Assembly: GCA_035548375.1 (NCBI GenBank)
Contig: DASZTG010000050.1
Location: forward strand, 9,833 to 73,832
DNA length: 64,000 bases
Reading direction: 5' to 3'
DNA from: JACQAP01 sp035548375
GTDB lineage: Bacteria > Pseudomonadota > Gammaproteobacteria > Burkholderiales > JACQAP01
Shown here in pieces: positions 26,043-34,858 of the stretch. Under the pieces are notes generated by a model. It searched no databases. It saw only the letters and a list, made by a program, of their open reading frames with translations, and was not told where the DNA came from. Position 1 is the first letter of the stretch. The number at the start of each line of letters is the position of its first letter. Made by a program: the position numbers and the translations under genes.

Positions 26043-27233
26043 TCAGCTCGCCACGGGTTGCATGCGGCCGGAACGGCGAATCGTCGCCAGCCACAGGATT
26101 GCGATCGCGGTCAGGCACAACAGCGGCAATGCCGTGTAGTTCAGCGTGTTCCAGCCGAAGCCGTAGAGGATCGCGCCCGACGTGAGCGACGTCGTGCCCA
26201 TCGTGAAATAGATCAGCAGGTCGTTCATGCCCTGGGTCTTGGCTTTCTCGGCGGGCGTGCACGCCTCGGTCAGCAGCGTGGTGCCGCCGACGAACAGGAA
26301 GCACCAGCCGACGCCGACCAGGACCATCGAGGACCAGAACGCCAGGATGGTCGTGCTGGAAACGGCGATGGCGATGGCCGCCATTTTCAGCAGCACGCCA
26401 CAGAACATGACCGGCAATGTGCCGATGCGCACGATCAGCCAGCCGGTGCCGAATGCCGGCGCGAACATCGCGATGATGTGCCACTCGATGACGAGCATCG
26501 CCGCGGAATAAGGATGCGAACACATCTGCATCGACAGCGGCGTCGCGGCCATCAGCAGGTTCATGACGCCATAGGCGGTGATGGCGCCGAGCACGGCGAC
26601 GATGAACACCGGCTGGCGCATGATCTCGGGCAGCCTGCGGGTGCTGCCGTGTTTTTCCTCGTTCGACGGCGCCGGCAGGTCGAGGCGGCGCACGACCAGC
26701 AAGGCGATCATCGCCAGCAATACCAGCGACAGGAAGGATCCGGCGAATACCGTGTCCAGCAATTCCTTGGTGATCTTGCTGCTTTCGGGGCCGAGGATGC
26801 CGCCGACGATGCCGCCAGCCAGCACCAGCGAGATCGCCTTGCTGCGATTGCTGGCGCTGGCCATGTCGGCCGCTGCGAAGCGGTAGAACCCGCCGGACCC
26901 GGTGTAGATTCCGGCGATCAGCGCCGCGAAGCACAGTAGCCAGAACGCATGCGAGAGCATGGCGATGGTCGCCAGCACGCCGCCCGCCATGGCGGCCGCA
27001 CAGCCGATGGTGAATCCCGCGCGCCGGCCATGCTGCTTCATGTAGAGCGAGATGGGCATGGTCGTCAGGCCGCCGCCGATGATGTATGCGGTGGCCGGCA
27101 GCGTGACCAGGAATTTGTTCTTTGCCAAGGTATCCGCGGCGAGCGTGCCCACCGAGATCATCATGGCGTTGTTCATGACCAGCAGCGCCTGGCATGAGGC
27201 CAGCGCGAATACCGTCCTGCGTTTGCTTTGCAT
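26043..27233 (-). CDS. MFS transporter
   Basis: 396 aa, 12 membrane segments. The TM2-TM3 loop is MKQHGRRAGF, and GGFYRFAAADMAS and GPESSKITKELL occur in the N half. It resembles the YfmO/Bcr-like permeases that accompany LLM oxidoreductase genes. It is only distantly similar to the other MFS gene in the operon, so it is not a recent duplicate. Confidence 0.87.
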   Translation of the reverse strand: MQSKRRTVFALASCQALLVMNNAMMISVGTLAADTLAKNKFLVTLPATAYIIGGGLTTMPISLYMKQHGRRAGFTIGCAAAMAGGVLATIAMLSHAFWLLCFAALIAGIYTGSGGFYRFAAADMASASNRSKAISLVLAGGIVGGILGPESSKITKELLDTVFAGSFLSLVLLAMIALLVVRRLDLPAPSNEEKHGSTRRLPEIMRQPVFIVAVLGAITAYGVMNLLMAATPLSMQMCSHPYSAAMLVIEWHIIAMFAPAFGTGWLIVRIGTLPVMFCGVLLKMAAIAIAVSSTTILAFWSSMVLVGVGWCFLFVGGTTLLTEACTPAEKAKTQGMNDLLIYFTMGTTSLTSGAILYGFGWNTLNYTALPLLCLTAIAILWLATIRRSGRMQPVAS

Positions 27234-27248
27234 CGACCGGGCGACCGT

Positions 27249-27911
27249 CTATTTCAGCCGGATGTCGACGCCGTGAAAGACGTAGGGGCCGCTGTTGGTC
27301 AGCTTCATCGTGCCGGCCTGCCTGCGCCAGATGTAGCCGGCGGGCGACAGGCCGATCTGTTGCGCGATGCCGGCCGATTCGGTGGTGACGCTGCCGCCGG
27401 AAACCGACACGAGCACGCCGCACGGCGCATACAGCTCCGTGCTTTCGCCCGGGTGCAGCACGATGCGCGTCACGAATGCGCGCGCGTTGTCGATCAGCAG
27501 GGTCTGGTTCGGGCCTTCTCCGGCCGTGCCCGATCCGCAGCTCTTGACGATCTCGGCGTCGACCACGTGATACGGCGACTGGCCGGCGTTGGTGATGCGA
27601 TGCGCCTTCGGCCTGGCGCCGTAGTCGATGAAATAAGTCTCGCCGATGGCACGCTCCGCGCGCGCGACCGGATCCTTGCCGAGATCCTCGGCGATGGTGG
27701 GCGATGAGGCGATGTTCACGAACACGCCGTCGTTGCGGTGCCAGTGGAAGCGCGTCAGGTAGCCGGGCTCGAGCTCGACGTCGAAGTAGCGCACGAATTC
27801 GTTCTCGAACCTGAGCCTGTGGCGGGGCTCTTGCTCGATGGGGATCGGTTCTTCGGCCATCGCCAACAGGGGCAGGGCGCCCAGGGCAAGCGCGAACAGG
27901 CGCGATATCAC
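27249..27911 (-). CDS. Secreted cupin-like protein
   Basis: 220 aa with a signal peptide (MISRLFALALGALPLLAMAEE). Two cupin-like halves: FDVELEPGYLTRFHWHRNDGVFV carries the HxH of motif 1, and the second half contains VLHPGESTELYAP. Likely periplasmic. First gene of the operon, 15 bp before an MFS gene. Function unknown. Confidence 0.72.
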   Translation of the reverse strand: MISRLFALALGALPLLAMAEEPIPIEQEPRHRLRFENEFVRYFDVELEPGYLTRFHWHRNDGVFVNIASSPTIAEDLGKDPVARAERAIGETYFIDYGARPKAHRITNAGQSPYHVVDAEIVKSCGSGTAGEGPNQTLLIDNARAFVTRIVLHPGESTELYAPCGVLVSVSGGSVTTESAGIAQQIGLSPAGYIWRRQAGTMKLTNSGPYVFHGVDIRLK

Positions 27912-28120
27912 TTGGTTTCCTCCCGGAATGCGGAAATCAATCTGTCTTTTATCGGAGACATTTTGCCAGAAAGCCTCGTCGCGGCTTTGCCCGGAAAAAT
28001 TTTCGCGACGACGGCAGGCATTTCCTCGCGGGAATGAGCCGGCGCGGGAACTCTCGCCGATAATGGCGCTCCGTTACAGGGATTGCATGGTCGATGCAGT
28101 CCGGTTCAATCGGAGGAACG

Positions 28121-29158
28121 ATGCTTTTCAGAAAAATCACCCCCGCGGGTTTTTCCTTGACTGCCGCACTGTTCGCGTTGCCCATGTGCTGCGCTTTTGC
28201 CGACGAAGTCGTGCTCGTGAACGGCGACCGCCTGACCGGCAAGGTCGTGCGCAAGGAGAGCGCCGTGCTGGTGTTCAATACGAAGTATGCAGGCGACGTG
28301 AACATCGCCTGGTCCGAAATCGCGCGGCTCAATACGGAGGCGCCCGTCAAGGCGTATTTCGAGGACGGCAACCGGCTGACGGGAACGCTGAGCTCGGATG
28401 AAGATGGAACCATCGTCATCACTTCGGGGGAGACGCTGAAGAGCGCGCCGATCCCGATCAAGAACCTGCGCTACATCAACCCGTCCGCTGACGTGGCGGG
28501 AGAGGGCGTGAAGGTCACCGGCCACATCAACGCCGGCTATTCTTCGACGTCGGGCAATACCGACACGAAGAAATTCTATCTGGACACGGAGGTCGTCGCG
28601 CGCACGCTGGAAAACCGGTACACGCTGGGTGCCCGTGCCGCGCATAGCGAGGATCAGTCGGTCGAGACCGAGGCGAACTGGATCGGTTACATGAAGTACG
28701 ACCATTTCATCACGAAGAAATGGTACGGCTATTCCAACGGCAACTTCGAGAACGACAGGTTCAAGGATATCCGGCTGCGCAGCACGCTCGGTCTCGGTAC
28801 CGGTTACCAGTTCGTCGAGTCGGAGAGGACCAATTTTTCCCTGGAAGGCGGCGTCAACTATGTCGATACGGATTTCTACGTCGGCGAAGACGACGCCTAC
28901 CCGGCGGGCCGCCTGTCACTGAAATTCGACCACATGTTGTTCAAGACCAAGATCCAGTTCTTCCACGCGGATGAGGTCTATGTGGGGCTGGAGGACGTGT
29001 CGAAGACCTTCCTGCGTTCGCAGACGGGACTGCGCATCCCGCTCTACAAGAACCTGAACGCCACCGCGCAGTACAACGTGGATTGGGACAACCAGCCGAC
29101 GGACAACAGGGTCAGGACCGACAAGGCCGCGTTGCTGACCCTGGGCTACACGTGGTAG
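28121..29158 (+). CDS. DUF481 outer-membrane beta-barrel protein (YdiY-like)
   Basis: 345 aa. Signal peptide ending ALPMCCAFA, then an SH3-like/DUF-type segment (DEVVLVNGDRLTGKVVRKES, later GNRLTGTL), then a DUF481 beta-barrel beginning VKVTGHINAGYSSTSGNTDT and ending in the aromatic LTLGYTW. The start at 28121 has CGGAGGAA just upstream; the frame from 28094 does not. Predicted outer membrane; role unknown, sometimes linked to salt stress. Confidence 0.88.
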   Translation: MLFRKITPAGFSLTAALFALPMCCAFADEVVLVNGDRLTGKVVRKESAVLVFNTKYAGDVNIAWSEIARLNTEAPVKAYFEDGNRLTGTLSSDEDGTIVITSGETLKSAPIPIKNLRYINPSADVAGEGVKVTGHINAGYSSTSGNTDTKKFYLDTEVVARTLENRYTLGARAAHSEDQSVETEANWIGYMKYDHFITKKWYGYSNGNFENDRFKDIRLRSTLGLGTGYQFVESERTNFSLEGGVNYVDTDFYVGEDDAYPAGRLSLKFDHMLFKTKIQFFHADEVYVGLEDVSKTFLRSQTGLRIPLYKNLNATAQYNVDWDNQPTDNRVRTDKAALLTLGYTW

Positions 29159-29179
29159 CGCCAGACGGGGCGTCCGAGG

Positions 29180-29359
29180 TTAGTAGTACTCGTAGCCCTT
29201 CTTGGGAACCCTGGCCTCGATCAGGCGCTCGCGTTCCTTGAAATCCTGGGGGCGATCCCACCAGGTGGTGCGGTTGACGCGCTGCTTGTCGACGACTTCC
29301 GGATGTTTCCTGAGGAAGTCGCGAATGAACTGGGTGGCTTCGGATTCGTAGTTTTTCAT
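29180..29359 (-). CDS. DUF3460 family small protein
   Basis: 59 aa: MKNYESEATQFIRDFL, then VVDKQRVNRTTWWDRP and a C-terminal ARVPKKGYEYY. The TWWD/LWDKP segment and the RVP-QxPYxY-like tail match DUF3460, a family I know from Betaproteobacteria, so it is the main taxonomic marker here. Function unknown. The longer frame to 29557 overlaps the peptidase start and is not coding. Confidence 0.82.
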   Translation of the reverse strand: MKNYESEATQFIRDFLRKHPEVVDKQRVNRTTWWDRPQDFKERERLIEARVPKKGYEYY

Positions 29360-29483
29360 GGGTTGGATCCCGTCGAGTACTGGCCTGCGATGAGGCGCCG
29401 GCGCGCCGGTTGGAAATCTACCGGTCCGCCCCCACCTATGGCAAGCAGAAGCCGCTTTCCCCTTTTCCATCAGGAGCCTTCCC

Positions 29484-31523
29484 TTGCCTTCCCATCCCGT
29501 CCCGCCGGTTGCCAAGCGCAGTCCGGTCGCCACCGAAGTCCACGGCGAGCGCCGCATCGACGACTATCACTGGCTGCGCGAAAAGGGCAGCGGGCCGGTC
29601 GAAAGCTACCTGAAGGCGGAGAACGCCTACACGGCCGCGATGATGAAACCGTCGCGGCCTTTCCAGGATGCGCTGTACAAGGAGATGCTGGCGCGCATCA
29701 AGGAAACGGACGTCGACGTGCCGTATCGCGACGGCGACTGGTTCTATTACTCGCGCACGCGCAAGGGCAAGCAGTACCGCATCTTCTGCCGCAAGCAGGG
29801 CAGCACCGCCGCGCCGGAGCGCGTCATCCTCGATGCCAACGAGCAAGCGAAGGGCCACAAGTTCTTTTCGCTGGGTGCCATGGATGTCAGCCCCGACGGC
29901 AACATTCTCGCGTTCTCGTCGGACACCACGGGGTTTCGCGAGTACACGCTGCGGTTCAAGGACCTGCGCGATGGGCGCGTGCTCGACGACAGCATCGCCA
30001 AGGTCCGCTCGATCGCCTGGGCATCCGACAACCGCACGCTGTTCTACGTCCTCGAGGACGAAGCCAAGCGCGCATGCCGGGTGTACCGCCACCTGCTGGG
30101 CAGCGGCGACGACCAGCTCGTCCATGAGGAAACCGACGATCGCTTTTCCGTCGCCGTGTCGCGCAGCCGCAGCAACGAATACCTGTTCCTGACATCGCAC
30201 AGCGCGACGACGTCCGAGGTGAGGCGCTTGCGCGCGGACGCGCCGAACGTGCCGCCCGCGTTGTTTCTCGCGCGCACGCAGGACCACGAATATTTCGTGG
30301 ACCACGGACACGCCATGTTCTACATCGTGACCAACGACAAGGGCCGCAATTTCCGGCTCGTGACCGGGCCGGTGGACGATCCGTCTCCCGCGCGCTGGAC
30401 CGAGGTCATCCCGCACCGGGACGACGTCATGCTAGAGGGTGTCGACGTGTTTTCGCGCCACCTCGTCGCTCACGAGCGCGCCGGCGGCTTTCCGCGGTTG
30501 CGCGTGATCCGCCTGGCCGACCGCCAGGAGCACATCGTCGAGATGCCCGAACCCGTTTATTCGGTGGGTGGCGGGCCGAACATGGAGTTCGATACCGACG
30601 TGTATCGCTTCCACTACGGCTCCTACGTCACGCCGGAATCCGAGTACGACTACCACCTCGACAGCCGCGAGAGGACGCTGCTCAAGCAGCGCGAGGTCAG
30701 GGGCTACGATCCGACGAAGTACCGCTCGGAAGTCCACTACGCCGTCGCGGCCGACGGCACGCGCATCCCGATTTCGCTGGTCTATCGCATCGACCTGCGT
30801 CGCAAGGATGCGCAGCCGCTGCTGTTGTACGGCTACGGCTCATACGGCTATTCGCTGGACGTCGACTTCAGCTCGGTGCGGCTTTCGCTATTGGATCGCG
30901 GCGTCATTTTCGCGACCGCCCACGTTCGCGGCGGTTCGGAGATGGGCAAGCACTGGCATGACAGCGGGCGCATGCTGAACAAGAAAAACACGTTCACGGA
31001 CTTCATCGCCTGCGCCGAGCATCTCATCCGCGAGCACTACACGGCGCCGGCGCAGCTCGTCATCGAAGGCGGCAGCGCCGGCGGCTTGCTGATGGGCGCG
31101 GTGACCAACCTGCGGCCCGATCTGTTCCGCGCGGTCGTCGCGGAAGTCCCGTTCGTGGATGTCGTGAACACGATGCTCGACGCGAGCCTGCCGCTGACGA
31201 CCGGCGAATACGAGGAATGGGGCAATCCGAACGACAAGGCCTATTACGACTACATGTCGGGGTATTCGCCGTACGACAACCTGTCGAAGGCGAACTATCC
31301 CGCGATGCTGGTGGAGACTTCGCTGAATGACAGCCAGGTCATGTACTGGGAGCCGGCCAAGTACGTGGCGAAGCTGCGCACGCTGAAGACCGACGCCAAT
31401 CCGCTGCTCTTGCACGTGAACATGGACGCCGGCCACGGCGGCGCGTCGGGGCGCTACGACTACCTGAGGGAACTGGCATTCACCTACGCCTTCATCCTCG
31501 GCACGCTGGGAATCGTCCGCTAG
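29484..31523 (+). CDS. ptrB: Oligopeptidase B (S9A prolyl-oligopeptidase family)
   Basis: 679 aa. N-terminal beta-propeller region (IDDYHWLREKG onward, MDVSPDGNILAFSSD) and C-terminal alpha/beta hydrolase domain with the Ser nucleophile in EGGSAGGLLMGA, Asp in ETSLNDSQV and His in MDAGHGGASGR. It cleaves short peptides after Lys/Arg. The start is TTG, with a perfect AGGAG 7 nt upstream. Length is normal for OpdB. It is a single gene, convergent with the small secreted protein cluster. Confidence 0.94.
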   Translation: MPSHPVPPVAKRSPVATEVHGERRIDDYHWLREKGSGPVESYLKAENAYTAAMMKPSRPFQDALYKEMLARIKETDVDVPYRDGDWFYYSRTRKGKQYRIFCRKQGSTAAPERVILDANEQAKGHKFFSLGAMDVSPDGNILAFSSDTTGFREYTLRFKDLRDGRVLDDSIAKVRSIAWASDNRTLFYVLEDEAKRACRVYRHLLGSGDDQLVHEETDDRFSVAVSRSRSNEYLFLTSHSATTSEVRRLRADAPNVPPALFLARTQDHEYFVDHGHAMFYIVTNDKGRNFRLVTGPVDDPSPARWTEVIPHRDDVMLEGVDVFSRHLVAHERAGGFPRLRVIRLADRQEHIVEMPEPVYSVGGGPNMEFDTDVYRFHYGSYVTPESEYDYHLDSRERTLLKQREVRGYDPTKYRSEVHYAVAADGTRIPISLVYRIDLRRKDAQPLLLYGYGSYGYSLDVDFSSVRLSLLDRGVIFATAHVRGGSEMGKHWHDSGRMLNKKNTFTDFIACAEHLIREHYTAPAQLVIEGGSAGGLLMGAVTNLRPDLFRAVVAEVPFVDVVNTMLDASLPLTTGEYEEWGNPNDKAYYDYMSGYSPYDNLSKANYPAMLVETSLNDSQVMYWEPAKYVAKLRTLKTDANPLLLHVNMDAGHGGASGRYDYLRELAFTYAFILGTLGIVR

Positions 31524-31539
31524 CGCGGGCGCTTTCGCC

Positions 31540-31896
31540 TTACTGCGCGTCGAAGGGCGGATCGCCAGGTTTGGCCTTGCAGCGGCCGGGAATGCGCGGG
31601 GAAATGCCCGCGCGCTTCGGCGCGAAGGCTTCGAGGAAAATCGTCGTCGGCACGTCGGCCGTCTTGTTGTTGACCTTGAGCTCGCCGGCGATCTTGAGCT
31701 CGCCCTCCAGCACGTCGCCGTCGTTCGGGTAGGGGCCGGCGCTCCACTCGTAGAGGCCGTAGCCGGATTTCATCTGCAGGATGAAGAATCCGCAGTCGTG
31801 GTTTTTCCAGATGACCATGCCCACGTCGGCATGCGCGGCGGCAGCCGCGAGCAGCAGCATCGCCACGACCGCCCGGCCGGCGATGCGCAGGCTCAT
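31540..31896 (-). CDS. Small secreted protein, paralogue 1 of 3
   Basis: 118 aa. Signal peptide (AVVAMLLLAAAAAHA), then DVGMVIWKNHDCGFFILQMKS, YGLYEWSAGPYPNDGDVLEG and a terminal IPGRCKAK. The order of motifs (IW..D/HC.FF, GLYE, GDVxEG, two spaced Cys) is shared with the next two genes, but this is the most diverged member. The start is set by the ATGA overlap with paralogue 2. Family not recognised. Confidence 0.72.
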   Translation of the reverse strand: MSLRIAGRAVVAMLLLAAAAAHADVGMVIWKNHDCGFFILQMKSGYGLYEWSAGPYPNDGDVLEGELKIAGELKVNNKTADVPTTIFLEAFAPKRAGISPRIPGRCKAKPGDPPFDAQ

Positions 31897-32267
31897 CCCG
31901 GAAGCGCTTCGAATTCCTTCTTGTGCTTGCATTGTCGCGGGATTTTCTTGTCCATCTTCGCCTTAGGCAGGCCGAAGACTTCCGAGTACACCATGGTCGG
32001 CTTGCCCTCGGTCTTGTTGTCGATCTTGCGCGTGCCGAAGGCGGAAAGCTTGCCCTCGAAGACGTTGCCCACCGTCGGGCTTGGGCCGCCGAGGAACTCG
32101 AACAGGGAAAAATTCTCGTCGTCGATTTTCACGACGAAGAAGTAGCAGCTCGCGTCGCGCCAGATCAGTTCCCCCGTCTGGTCGGGGCCGACGTTCTGGG
32201 CCTGGGCGAAGGCGGTTTGGGCAAGCGGCAGGGACAGCAACAGCACCAGCAGGAATCTTTGCAGCAT
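31893..32267 (-). CDS. Small secreted protein, paralogue 2 of 3
   Basis: 124 aa from the ATG at 32267. Signal peptide (LLVLLLSLPLAQTAFAQ), GELIWRDASCYFFVVK, SLFEFLGGPSPTVGNVFEG, FGTRKIDNKTEGKPTMVYSE and a terminal KKIPRQCKHKKEFEAL. Close paralogue of the gene at 32381-32749. Two conserved cysteines could form a periplasmic disulfide. Function unknown. Confidence 0.75.
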   Translation of the reverse strand: MLQRFLLVLLLSLPLAQTAFAQAQNVGPDQTGELIWRDASCYFFVVKIDDENFSLFEFLGGPSPTVGNVFEGKLSAFGTRKIDNKTEGKPTMVYSEVFGLPKAKMDKKIPRQCKHKKEFEALPG

Positions 32268-32380
32268 GGAGGCCTTGGTTTTACGGTCGGGGCGCGCCTG
32301 GGGCGCCCTATGCGATGCGGCGATGATAGCCCCGGGGCGGCCGCGGGGCAAACTGATCCCTCGTTAAGACCCGGCTGGAA

Positions 32381-32749
32381 TTACTGAACTTCCAGCGCCT
32401 CGAACGTCTTCTTCTTGCGGCACTGGCGCGGGATCTTCTTTTCCATCTGGCCCTTGGTGTCGGTGAAGACTTCCGAGTAAGCCATCGTCGCCTTGCCCTC
32501 GGTCACGTTCATGAGCTTGCGGCCGCCGAACCCCGTCAGCTTGCCTTCGAACACGTTGCCGACCATCGGGCTGGGGCCGCCCAGGAATTCATACAGGCCG
32601 AATCCTTCCGGCGTCTTGAGGACGAAGAAAAAGCAGCTGTCGTCGCGCCAGATGAGGGTGCCTTGCGTGATGCCGTCCTCGGCAAATGAGATCGACGCGG
32701 CCAGGCAGGGCAGGGCGAACATCGCGGCGGCAAACCTGCGCAAATCCAT
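32381..32749 (-). CDS. Small secreted protein, paralogue 3 of 3
   Basis: 122 aa. Signal peptide (FAAAMFALPCLAASISFA), GTLIWRDDSCFFFVLK, GLYEFLGGPSPMVGNVFEG, FGGRKLMNVTEGKATMAYSE and KKIPRQCRKKKTFEAL. AAGGAG sits 8 nt before the ATG at 32749. The open frame runs far upstream (to 35260), but only this part looks like protein. Leads the three-gene minus-strand cluster, 113 bp before paralogue 2. Confidence 0.8.
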   Translation of the reverse strand: MDLRRFAAAMFALPCLAASISFAEDGITQGTLIWRDDSCFFFVLKTPEGFGLYEFLGGPSPMVGNVFEGKLTGFGGRKLMNVTEGKATMAYSEVFTDTKGQMEKKIPRQCRKKKTFEALEVQ

Positions 32750-32875
32750 GAATGAAGCTCCTTTTCGGGTGTCTGGCCGCCCGCACGCCGGATTGGAGGG
32801 GGCAGTCAAACACGGTAAACTCGCCCGAAGAATAGCAAACGCACGCCGTCCGGCGTGAATTCCGGAGCCCCGATC

Positions 32876-33907
32876 ATGAAAGTCATCGACCTGCGCAGCG
32901 ACACCGTCACCAAGCCCGGCGCCGACATGCGCGCCGTCATGGCCACGGCCGAGGTGGGCGACGACGTCTATGGCGAAGACCCGACCGTCAACCGGCTGGA
33001 AGCGCTGGCTGCCGCCCGCCTGGGCAAGGAGGCGGCGATCTTCGTCTGCAGCGGCACGCAGAGCAACCTGCTGGCGCTGCTGGCGCATTGCGAGCGCGGG
33101 GACGAATACATCGTCGGCCAGCAGGGGCACACCTATAAATATGAAGGCGGCGGCGCCGCGGTGCTCGGCAGCATCCAGCCGCAGCCGCTGGATTACGAGC
33201 CCGATGGCTCGCTCGACCTCAAGAAAGTAGAAGGCGCGATCAAGCCGGACGATCCGCATTTCGCGAAGACGCGGCTGCTGTGCCTGGAAAACACGCAGGG
33301 CGGCAAGGTGCTGCCGCTCGACTATTTGAAGCGCGCGCGCGAATTCACGCTGGCGAAAGGCCTCGGCCTGCACCTGGACGGCGCGCGCGTGTTCAACGCT
33401 GCGGTCGCGCTGAAGGTGCCCGTCTCCGAAGTCAGCAAGCATTTCGATTCCGTGTCCGTTTGCCTGTCGAAGGGCCTGGGCGCGCCGGTGGGCTCGGTGT
33501 TGTGCGGGTCGAAGGCGCTGATCGCGAAGGCGAGGCGCTGGCGCAAGGTGGTCGGCGGCGGCATGCGCCAGGCCGGGTTGCTGGCGGCGGCGGGCATTTA
33601 CGCATTGGAGAAGAACGTCGATCGCCTCGCGCAGGATCACGACAATGCGCGCCTGCTCGCGCAACTGCTCTCCGGCATCGACGGTGTTGCGGTCGCCCCA
33701 GGTGGCGCGCAGACGAACATGGTCTACATCAATGTCGAGCCGCAACAATCGCTGCGCATGCGCGAATACCTGAAGTCGCAGGGCATGCTGATCAGCGGGC
33801 AGGGCAGCATCCGCCTGGTGACGCACCTGGATGTCGACAAGTCCGACATCGAGCGCTTCGCCGCCGCGGTGAAGGAATCGTTTTCCGCGAAGGCGAAGGC
33901 TGCGTGA
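32876..33907 (+). CDS. ltaE: Low-specificity L-threonine aldolase
   Basis: 343 aa fold-type-I PLP enzyme: IDLRSDTVTKPGADM at the N-terminus, VGDDVYGEDPTVNRLE, FVCSGTQSNLLALL, LENTQGGKVLPL, HLDGARVFNA (PLP-binding Asp and Arg) and the PLP lysine in VCLSKGLGAPVGS. It cleaves L-threonine to glycine and acetaldehyde. Start placed at the ATG at 32876 with CGGAG upstream; the GTG at 32855 would add 7 residues. Confidence 0.93.
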   Translation: MKVIDLRSDTVTKPGADMRAVMATAEVGDDVYGEDPTVNRLEALAAARLGKEAAIFVCSGTQSNLLALLAHCERGDEYIVGQQGHTYKYEGGGAAVLGSIQPQPLDYEPDGSLDLKKVEGAIKPDDPHFAKTRLLCLENTQGGKVLPLDYLKRAREFTLAKGLGLHLDGARVFNAAVALKVPVSEVSKHFDSVSVCLSKGLGAPVGSVLCGSKALIAKARRWRKVVGGGMRQAGLLAAAGIYALEKNVDRLAQDHDNARLLAQLLSGIDGVAVAPGGAQTNMVYINVEPQQSLRMREYLKSQGMLISGQGSIRLVTHLDVDKSDIERFAAAVKESFSAKAKAA

Positions 33908-34015
33908 GGTTGCGGCGCACGAAGCCGTGGCAATGATGGCGGGCATCAGGCCGAGCCAACCCTCACGCGTCCCTCCGCTTTTTCCCCTTCTCCCTTTACC
34001 CTTCCCACTCAACAC

Positions 34016-34858
34016 ATGACCCAAAACGAAACCCGCAACATGGCGGTGTTCTGCGATTTCGAGAACCTCGCGCTCGGCGTACGCGAAATGAAGTACGACC
34101 GCTTCGACATCAAGAAGGTGCTCGAGCGCCTGCTGGTGAAGGGCAGCATCGTCGTGAAGAAGGCCTATTGCGACTGGGAGCGCTACAAGGAATTCAAGGC
34201 GCCCATGCATGAAGCGGCATTCGAATTGATCGAGATCCCGCACGTGCGCCAGTCCGGCAAGAATTCGGCGGACATCCGCATGGTCGTCGACGCGCTCGAC
34301 CTTTGCTACACGAAGCTGCACGTCGACACCTTCGTGATCCTCAGCGGCGACTCCGACTTCTCGCCGCTGGTTTCCAAGCTGCGCGAGAACAACAAGGAAG
34401 TCATCGGCCTCGGCGTCAAGCATTCGACCTCCGACCTGCTGATCGCGAACTGCGACGAATTCATTTTCTACGACGACCTCGTGCGCAAGACGCCCGCCGC
34501 TCGCAAGCAGCCGTCGCGCAGGAAGCCGCAGCAGAAACCCGTCGCGGATGCGAAGGCCGCGCCGGCCGAACCCGCCGAAGCCGAGGACGCCATTGCCGAC
34601 GACAAGACCCAGAAGGCCCTCGATTACCTCATGAACACCTACGAAGCGCTCAGCACCGAGCGCGGCGGCGACGAAAAGATCTGGGGATCGATGATCAAGC
34701 AGGCGCTCAAGCGCCGTAACCCCGGGTTCAACGAGACCTACCACGGCTTCAAGAACTTCAATTCCCTTCTCGAAGAAGCCGCGATCCGCGGCCTGGTGCG
34801 GCTGGAGCACGACGAAAAGTCCGGCGGCTATATCGTCAGGTCGGCGGAGGCGGAGTAG
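34016..34858 (+). CDS. NYN-domain protein with C-terminal OST-HTH/LOTUS-like domain
   Basis: 280 aa. NYN (PIN-like) nuclease domain at 1-150 with acidic residues in AVFCDFENLA, KNSADIRMVVDAL and ILSGDSDFSPL, the metal-site pattern of LabA/NYN ribonucleases. A Lys/Ala/Pro-rich linker follows, then a C-terminal region (about 200-280) with IWGSMIKQALKRRNPGFNET and GFKNFNSLLEEA, a LOTUS/OST-HTH-like RNA-binding module. Probably an RNA nuclease. Its last 31 bp overlap the 3' end of the convergent integrase gene. Confidence 0.88.
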   Translation: MTQNETRNMAVFCDFENLALGVREMKYDRFDIKKVLERLLVKGSIVVKKAYCDWERYKEFKAPMHEAAFELIEIPHVRQSGKNSADIRMVVDALDLCYTKLHVDTFVILSGDSDFSPLVSKLRENNKEVIGLGVKHSTSDLLIANCDEFIFYDDLVRKTPAARKQPSRRKPQQKPVADAKAAPAEPAEAEDAIADDKTQKALDYLMNTYEALSTERGGDEKIWGSMIKQALKRRNPGFNETYHGFKNFNSLLEEAAIRGLVRLEHDEKSGGYIVRSAEAE

